DNA of 64,000 bases from Thalassia testudinum (Eukaryota; Streptophyta; Magnoliopsida; Alismatales; Hydrocharitaceae), in the NCBI GenBank assembly GCA_037157565.1, contig JAZHRO010000003.1:45273001-45337000 (forward strand). The letters are read 5' to 3'. Positions 57,977 through 64,000 of the stretch are shown here, in pieces (positions within the stretch are counted from its first letter, which is position 1; each line of letters begins with the position of its first letter). The notes beneath the pieces are model-generated. The model was not told the origin of the DNA. It ran no database searches and saw nothing but the letters and a program-made list of their open reading frames with translations. The position numbers and the translations under genes were made by a program.

Positions 57977-58578
57977 TGATGTGCATACATCTAAATAGCC
58001 AAAAATGTCTATTAATGCATGTTCTTTGTACCATTCTAGCATCATGCATTGTAGATATTGCATAACACGCATAATCATGTATTTAGGTCAATTGTACAAA
58101 TTGTATAGCAATTATCTCCTTTTATTTCCAGGGGCATGGCAACTTTTAATCAGGGCCTCAAACTGAGGATCCAACTATATGAATCTGATTAGGGTGACAA
58201 CTAGAGTTCAACGACTCCAAGATCGCCCCGATCAGACATCCGTAGCATCAGACATAGTCCAAGGAAGCTTAGAGATCAAGGGCCAAGATGGTGTCAATCC
58301 ACACTTCAAATGACAAATTCGATCACATGGATGGATTTGGAGTGATAATCGCAGCCTAACAGTGTGAAAATCGGTCCAATCTGACATCCGTGGCACCATC
58401 TACAATATAAAGGAGATGGACAGTCAGGATGGTGCCACGTGGCACCATCCCAACCATTTGCACCCGGCCGCCCCCTCCACTCAACTCCTGAATGCTCATA
58501 TGACGTGAGATCTTGGCTGTTGGATGAAGATCCAATAGCCAAGATTAGCTGAGTGCAAAAGCAGCGTCGCGCCTCAAA

Positions 58579-58647
58579 CCGCTGCGTAGCGCAGTGGTTA
58601 AGGCACTGCTCATGCAAAGAGCACGAGTTCGAGCCGCCGTAAAGTGC
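58579..58647 (+). other. tRNA-like sequence in Gypsy A 5' LTR (copy 2)
   Basis: A box TAGCGCAGTGG (58587-58597) and B box GTTCGAGCC (58627-58635) are unchanged from copy 1. The degenerate partner in the 3' LTR is at about 62544-62612. Confidence 0.68.
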
Positions 58648-59081
58648 TTCTCCTCGCATGGATGTGCACGATCTCGACCACACGAACAGTTAGGAACGAC
58701 CCAGATCGTCCAATCGGATGCACGTGCAATTGAATGCCCAGTTTCACGCTTGATCCCTCGCACGGGTGTGCGAAGTTGAAGTAGTCGAGGAGCAACCTGA
58801 GCCGTCCAATTTTTCAATTGGACGGCTGAGACTGCTTGGTCGTGTGTATGCGTTGGCATGCGGGAGAGGAGGAGACGACAGGTGCGTGCAAAGCTGTGGC
58901 GACGTGGGGTCTTTAGTGATGCTTAAATCCGTCACTAAAGACCCCCTCATTTAATGTTTTAAATATGTAATGACAAAATTGCCCCCAATCCTTGCAACTA
59001 TAAATCGAGACCCCTACCCTACAAAATTCTCATCCCTTCCTTCACCTCTCTCCCTCTCCAAGGCTCTAGGGAAGCTTGTCC

Positions 59082-60539
59082 AATGGATTCGATGGATTCT
59101 TCTACTTCAAGAATTTGATCTTGAAATTAAAGATAAATCCGAGGCACAGAATGTGTTGGCAGATCATCTTTTGAGACTTCTAAGTGATTCTTCTCTTCCG
59201 GATATTCTAATTGCTGATACTTTTTCGGACAAAACTATTCTTGCAGTATCAGGTGTCCAAACTCCGTGGTTTGCAGACATTGCAAATTATTTGGTCGTTG
59301 GTCAAATCCCTCAGGATTGGACCAAGCAACAACGAGATAGGCTCAAATCTGAGGCCAAATATTACTTCTAGGAGGATCTTGAACTGTATTGCATCGACTC
59401 TAATTAGATTATTCGTCGATGTGTTCTGGAGAATGAATTCAAAAGTATACTTGAGTTCTGCCATGCATCTACATGTGGTGGACATTTCTCCGGGAAAAAG
59501 ATGGCTGAAAAGATTTTGCAATCTGGATTCTATTGGCAGTCTTTATTCGAAGATGCCCAGGAATTCTCGAGGTCATGTTCCTGAAGCCAGGCACTTGGGA
59601 TCATAACCAAGAGAGACACCTGATTCTTCCCGTCGAAATCTTCGACATTTGAGGCATCGATTTCATGGGACCTTTCTCCCTTCATTTGGACACCAGTACA
59701 TTCTCATCGCTATTGATTATGTGTCCATGTGGATCGAGGCTATTCCCACTCGAACCAATGACCACAAGGTGGTCATCGATTTCGTCAAGAAGAACATTTT
59801 CAGTCGGTTCAGGATTCCGAGGGCCATCATCAACGATGTTGGTACTCACTTCACTACTGCCTAGTTCCATAATTTACTGGCAAAATACAGGGTAAATCAC
59901 AGAATCTCCACACCTTACCACCCCCAGATGAATGGACATGCCGAGATCTTCAATCGGGAGATCAAGAATATTCTTCAGAAAACAGTTAGGCCTGATCGTA
60001 AAGCCTGGACTCAAAAGTTTGTGGATGCTCTTTGGGCTTACCGTACAGCATACAAAATGCCTATCGACATGTCACCATTTCATCTGGTGTATGGAAAGGC
60101 ATGCCATTTACCCGTAGAAATTGAACATAGGGCATTCTAGGTAATCAAGCAGTGTAATTTGGATTTGAGTTTAGCCGAAAATACTAGGAAACTCCAACTA
60201 TCTGAGTTGGAGGAGCTTAGAAATGACGCTTATGAGAATGCCAAGATCTGTAAGGCTCAGACCAAAGCTTTTCATGACTAATTGATATCCCGCAAGAGCT
60301 TTGAGCCAAACCAGAAGGTCTGGCTCTTTGATTCTCGACTTAAGCTCTTTCCTGGCAAACTTAGGTCAAAATGGAATGGCCCGTTCATTATTGATCAGAT
60401 ATTTCCAAATGGGGCCATTTAGATCTCTAACCCAAAGATGGGTAATTCATTTAAAGTCAACGGTCAATGTCTGAAGCCTTTTATTGACTGTATTGTTCCA
60501 GAACCAGTCTCAGACACGGTTGCTCTAATCACATTGTGA
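59082..60539 (+). pseudogene. Gypsy A pol remnant (copy 2)
   Basis: As 8830-10286. It differs by a T-for-C change creating an extra stop near 59405, one base fewer near 59860, one C more near 60005 (restoring [20 protein letters not shown] in one frame) and one G more near 60413. Confidence 0.86.
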
Positions 60540-63500
60540 TTTCTTTGGCTAAACTTCGCCTAGCTGATGGCATTAAACTCAACAGATGTATAGTTAGACT
60601 TAGAGCTGACCCAAGCATCATATTCAGGTGATATCTTCCACATTCTACCCTTCCTTTCATGTCTTTTATTCTCAATGCGGACATTGCATCAGCTAGGCAT
60701 GGGGGGGTGGATTCATTTATGAATCATTTTGTAAGCTCTGTAGAATTCTTGTAAATTTACTTATTTTTCTCCAAAAAAAAAATTGAATTAGGAGAGAATA
60801 CTTGGCAATTAGGACTTTTCAATCTTAAGAAATAATATAGTAGGATCTGAACACTAAGACCCTTCAGGTCTTTGGGCTTAATCAGCCTGGGTATCCACTA
60901 AAATGTGGATTTGTTTATTAAGTCCTCACCATCTTGAATTTTATTTCAATTTCATTAAATAAGTTGGTGTGATAAGCACACAACTTATCAACTTACCTTC
61001 TAATTTGAGGAAACTTTACGTCTAAGGATCTACACACTATTCGCACTGACTCATTGTTCGATAGTTTTAACAAGAATTGGGTAGCTAATAAACCTTCTAG
61101 GGTGGTATGGCTAGCAAGTTATCGTGGGTAACAGCCCACAAGTAGGTTGTTCAGAGCCTAGTCACTGGACCATTCTTTTCCTGCTGCCTTTAGGTAAATC
61201 TTAGACCAGGGAAGCCACCTACTTAAAGAAAAAAAAAGTCCAAAAAGAAAAGAAAAAGAAAAAGAAAAGGAGAAAAGAAAAAAAGAAAACAAAAGAAATA
61301 AACCACACTTCATCGCACGAGTATGGCTGACAAGTTATCGTGGGTAATACCCATTGGTAGGTTGTCTAGATCCCAGCTCAAGAAATGCACATTTAATTAC
61401 TAAAATACTTAGGAAGAAGCAGAGAAGTAGAATAAGCCAGGGAGATATACACTGGATTCACCCTTATGTTGACCCCATAAAAATAAAAGTAGGGAGAAAG
61501 CTACTAGTCGTATAGATACACCTTTAGGCAGAATTCTTTTTAAGGTCACCTAGGGGTGTAGAAACCCGAAGTCTGTTCTGATTGTTGATCAACGAGTCTA
61601 TCACATTCACAAAAAGATGTTTAGAACATAGGGTTCTCATCAAGTCTTGGGTGGGTTGAGTGGCCGTAGAAAGTCGCTCTGAAACCCTAAACTCAAAATT
61701 CCAAAAAAAAAAGAAAAGAAGAAAAAGAGAAAAAGAGATCCTTCTTTGAATAAGGCGAGGGCTTGAGGTGGTCTGCATTTTGGCAGATACCCAGGCACTA
61801 TTGTGTCTTTGAAGTTTAGGTCCTAAGTAAAAATTTCTTAATGTTGAAAATGACTTTTGCCTGAGTAATCCAATCCTAATTCTTTTATAAATAGCATGTA
61901 GTTTTTGCTAGGGACTAGCAAAAGATTGGCATGGGGGTGTGATGTGCATATATCTAAATAGCCAAAAATGTCTATTAATGCATGTTCTTAGTACCATATT
62001 AGCATCATGCATTGTAAATATTTCATAACATGCATAATCATGCATTTAGGTCAAATTGTACAAATTGTATAGTAATTATCTCCTTTTATGGCCAGGGACA
62101 GGGTGACATTTAATCAGGGCCTCGGACCGAAGGTCCAACCGTATGGATCTGATCAGGGCTACGACTGGAGTTCAACAACTCCAAGATCGCCCCAATCGGA
62201 CATCCATAGCACCAGATATAGTCCAAGGAAGCTCAGAGATTAAGGGCCAAGATGGTGTCAATCTGCACTTCAGACGACAAATCCGACCAAATGGATGGGT
62301 TCGGAATGACGATTGCAACCTAACGGTGTGAAAATCGATCCAATCCAACATCCGTGGCACCATCTACAACACAAAGAAGATGGACGGTCAGGATGGTGCC
62401 ACATGGCACCATCCCAACCATCCGCACCTGGCCGCCCCCCTCCACTCAACTCCTGAAGGCTCGTGTGACGTAAGATCTTAGCCATTGGATGAAGATCCAA
62501 CGGCCAAGATTGGCTGAGCGCAAAAGCAGCGCTGCACCTCAAACCGTTGCGTAGCATAGTGGTTAAGGTGCTTCTCATGCAAAGAGCGCGAGTTAGAGCC
62601 GCCATGAAGCACTTCTCCTCGCATGGAATCACACGATCTCAACTGGGCGATCAGCTACGAACGACCCAGATCGTCCAATCAGGCACACGTGTAATTGGAT
62701 GCCCAGTTTCACACATGATCTCCCGCACGGGTGCACGAAGTCTTAATAGTCGAGGAGCGATCTGAGCCGTCCGATCTCACAAACGGATGGCTGGGACTGC
62801 TTGGATGTACGCATGCATTAGGCGCTCGAGAGAGGAGTAGACAGTAGGCATGCGCGAAGCTACGGTGATGTGGGGACTTTAGTGACGCTTAAATCCATCA
62901 CTAAAGACCCCTTCATTTAATGTTTTAAATATGTAATGACCAAATTGCCCCCAATCCTTGTAACTATCAAAGGAGACCCCTACCATACGAAATTCTCATC
63001 CCTTTCTTTACCTCTCTCCCTCTCTAAAGCTTTAGAGAATCTTGTCCCACACCCGGGATGCTCCTTTAGAGCCAAATCCAAAGTTTTCTCGCCTCCATTT
63101 TGGAAGTGGATCCTGCGACAATGACGACACTCTACCTCTTTCTTGCTTCTTCCTGCTTCGTCCTGCTTCTTCCCGCCCCGTCCTCCATCTTCCAAGCGAC
63201 GCTTCATCCGGCTCATAGTCCAAGCAATTTTCGAGGAGGATAACATCTCTCTCCCTTCTTTTTATCGCTTTCTAGAATAGAATTTCCTGCTTTCTAGCTG
63301 TATTCATTTTTTGCTTTCTAGCTATAATCACTTTCCGCTTTCTAGCTGTAAAAATAGTATTCATAAATCAAGTGATTGTTCTCTCTCTCTCTCTCGCTTA
63401 GTGTTAATATCAATTCCATTGAAATTATCTCGCTTTCAAACAAAATACCAAAAAAATTATAATCGTAGATTTTAGATCGATGTAGCCTCCCTGTGTTCGA

Positions 63501-63620
63501 CTCGGAATTTCTTTACAAATTTCGGTTAAATATTATTTGTTGACGGATTGCTTCGCAAATCGAGCTACAACAATGGGTTTTTCAAATCCAACTCCGATTG
63601 TGTAGTTTTCTGTTACAACA

Positions 63621-64000
63621 CAACTTTGTTAATTGATCAAACCAATCCTTTTTAGGAAGTTGATTAAAATCTATTGATCGACAACCAAGCTAATTAATCG
63701 ACCAACTTGTGATCGATTAAATAACTTAATTGATCGACCAAATAGCTTTTTGATCAACCAATATACCTTAATTGACTGACCAATTTGACTTCCTTTTTAG
63801 GCTAACTTTTTAGTATAAATAGAGGTCATACATAGCTCTTCCAAAATATAACTTTCAATAGAAATACTCTCAAAAAATTAGAGCTTCTCGTGCTTCTTTT
63901 AAGTGTTCCACGCTTCGCTATTCACGTCTTTCAAAAGCACGTCATTTCAAACCTCTGCTGAAATCCTGGTTTGATCTTTTATTGAGGTTCCATAGATTTA
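63621..64000 (+). repeat. Copia 3' LTR, second part (copy 2, cut by window end)
   Basis: Resumes after the right CAACT and matches 13367-13746 to the last base of the window. Confidence 0.92.

Larger units (their letters stand above)
57977..63620 (+). mobile_element. Gypsy A, copy 2
   Basis: Identical layout to 7725-13366, including the same internal deletion point and the same target duplication (57972-57976 and 63621-63625). Truncated 5' LTR 57977-59081, tail 60540-61939, 3' LTR 61940-63620. Hairpin-polypurine modules at 60673-60707 and 61903-61939. Confidence 0.92.
49637..64000 (+). mobile_element. Sirevirus-type Copia retrotransposon, copy 2, split by Gypsy A copy
   Basis: Same structure as copy 1, with the full 5' LTR visible and the 3' end outside the window. 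The 5' LTR lacks the Gypsy A insertion that the 3' LTR carries. That excludes copying of the nested unit by retrotransposition, because reverse transcription would have placed the 3' U3 insertion in both LTRs. Confidence 0.9.
50252..64000. repeat. Long duplicated block, copy 2
   Basis: Partner of 1-13746; differences are listed there. Confidence 0.97.

Noticed and set aside
49637..64000. Copy 2 as an independent retrotransposition of the nested element
   Set aside because: The 5' LTR lacks the Gypsy A insertion present in the 3' LTR; reverse transcription from such a template would carry it into both LTRs.

Overview
The window looks like repeat-dense flowering-plant nuclear DNA, probably heterochromatin. 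I find no host gene, rRNA gene or functional tRNA gene. Almost everything recognisable is LTR retrotransposon: a long Copia element of sirevirus type, several Athila/Tat-like Gypsy elements, and one Tekay/Del-type chromovirus. Nothing in the sequence identifies the species.

Layout. 1-14098 is a sirevirus-type Copia (+; its 5' end lies outside the window) with decayed gag-PR-IN-RT-RH and an extra 3' ORF. Its 3' LTR is split by an internally deleted Athila-like element (Gypsy A, 7725-13366) with a perfect 5-bp target duplication CAACT. 14099-17230 is the 3' part of a minus-strand Athila-like element (B'), into whose LTR the Copia has inserted. 17230-21407 is a minus-strand sirevirus LTR plus internal tail (F), split by an Athila-like solo LTR (E, about 17533-19700). 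21408-30590 is a minus-strand LTR element (B) that has LTRs, PBS and polypurine tract but no pol; in its place is a 658-codon acidic reading frame. 30590-35674 is a 5'-truncated chromovirus (D, +). 35675-39955 is unassigned AT-rich DNA with strong hairpins. 39956-48120 is a 5'-truncated Athila-like element (C, +) with LTRs of the same family as B. 48121-49015 is a minus-strand pol fragment and 49016-49636 is LTR-like DNA. 49637-64000 is a second copy of the Copia plus Gypsy A.

The two Copia/Gypsy A copies (1-13746 and 50252-64000) are about 99.8% identical, although the LTRs within the element differ far more. The block therefore records an old insertion followed by a very recent duplication, or an assembly duplication.

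How the parts work together. Each LTR would drive transcription. The PBS primes minus-strand DNA and the polypurine tract primes plus-strand DNA. Gag-pol would package and integrate the copy. All gag-pol frames here are broken, mostly by C-to-T/G-to-A changes. The most unusual signals are these: (1) an uncharacterised acidic protein family carried by two pol-less Gypsy-like elements (B and B'); (2) a repeated hairpin plus GGCATGGGGG module found twice, 1.2-1.5 kb apart, in four different Gypsy elements; (3) a tRNA-like Pol III promoter-type sequence inside Athila-like LTRs; (4) a different palindromic motif array in each LTR family.
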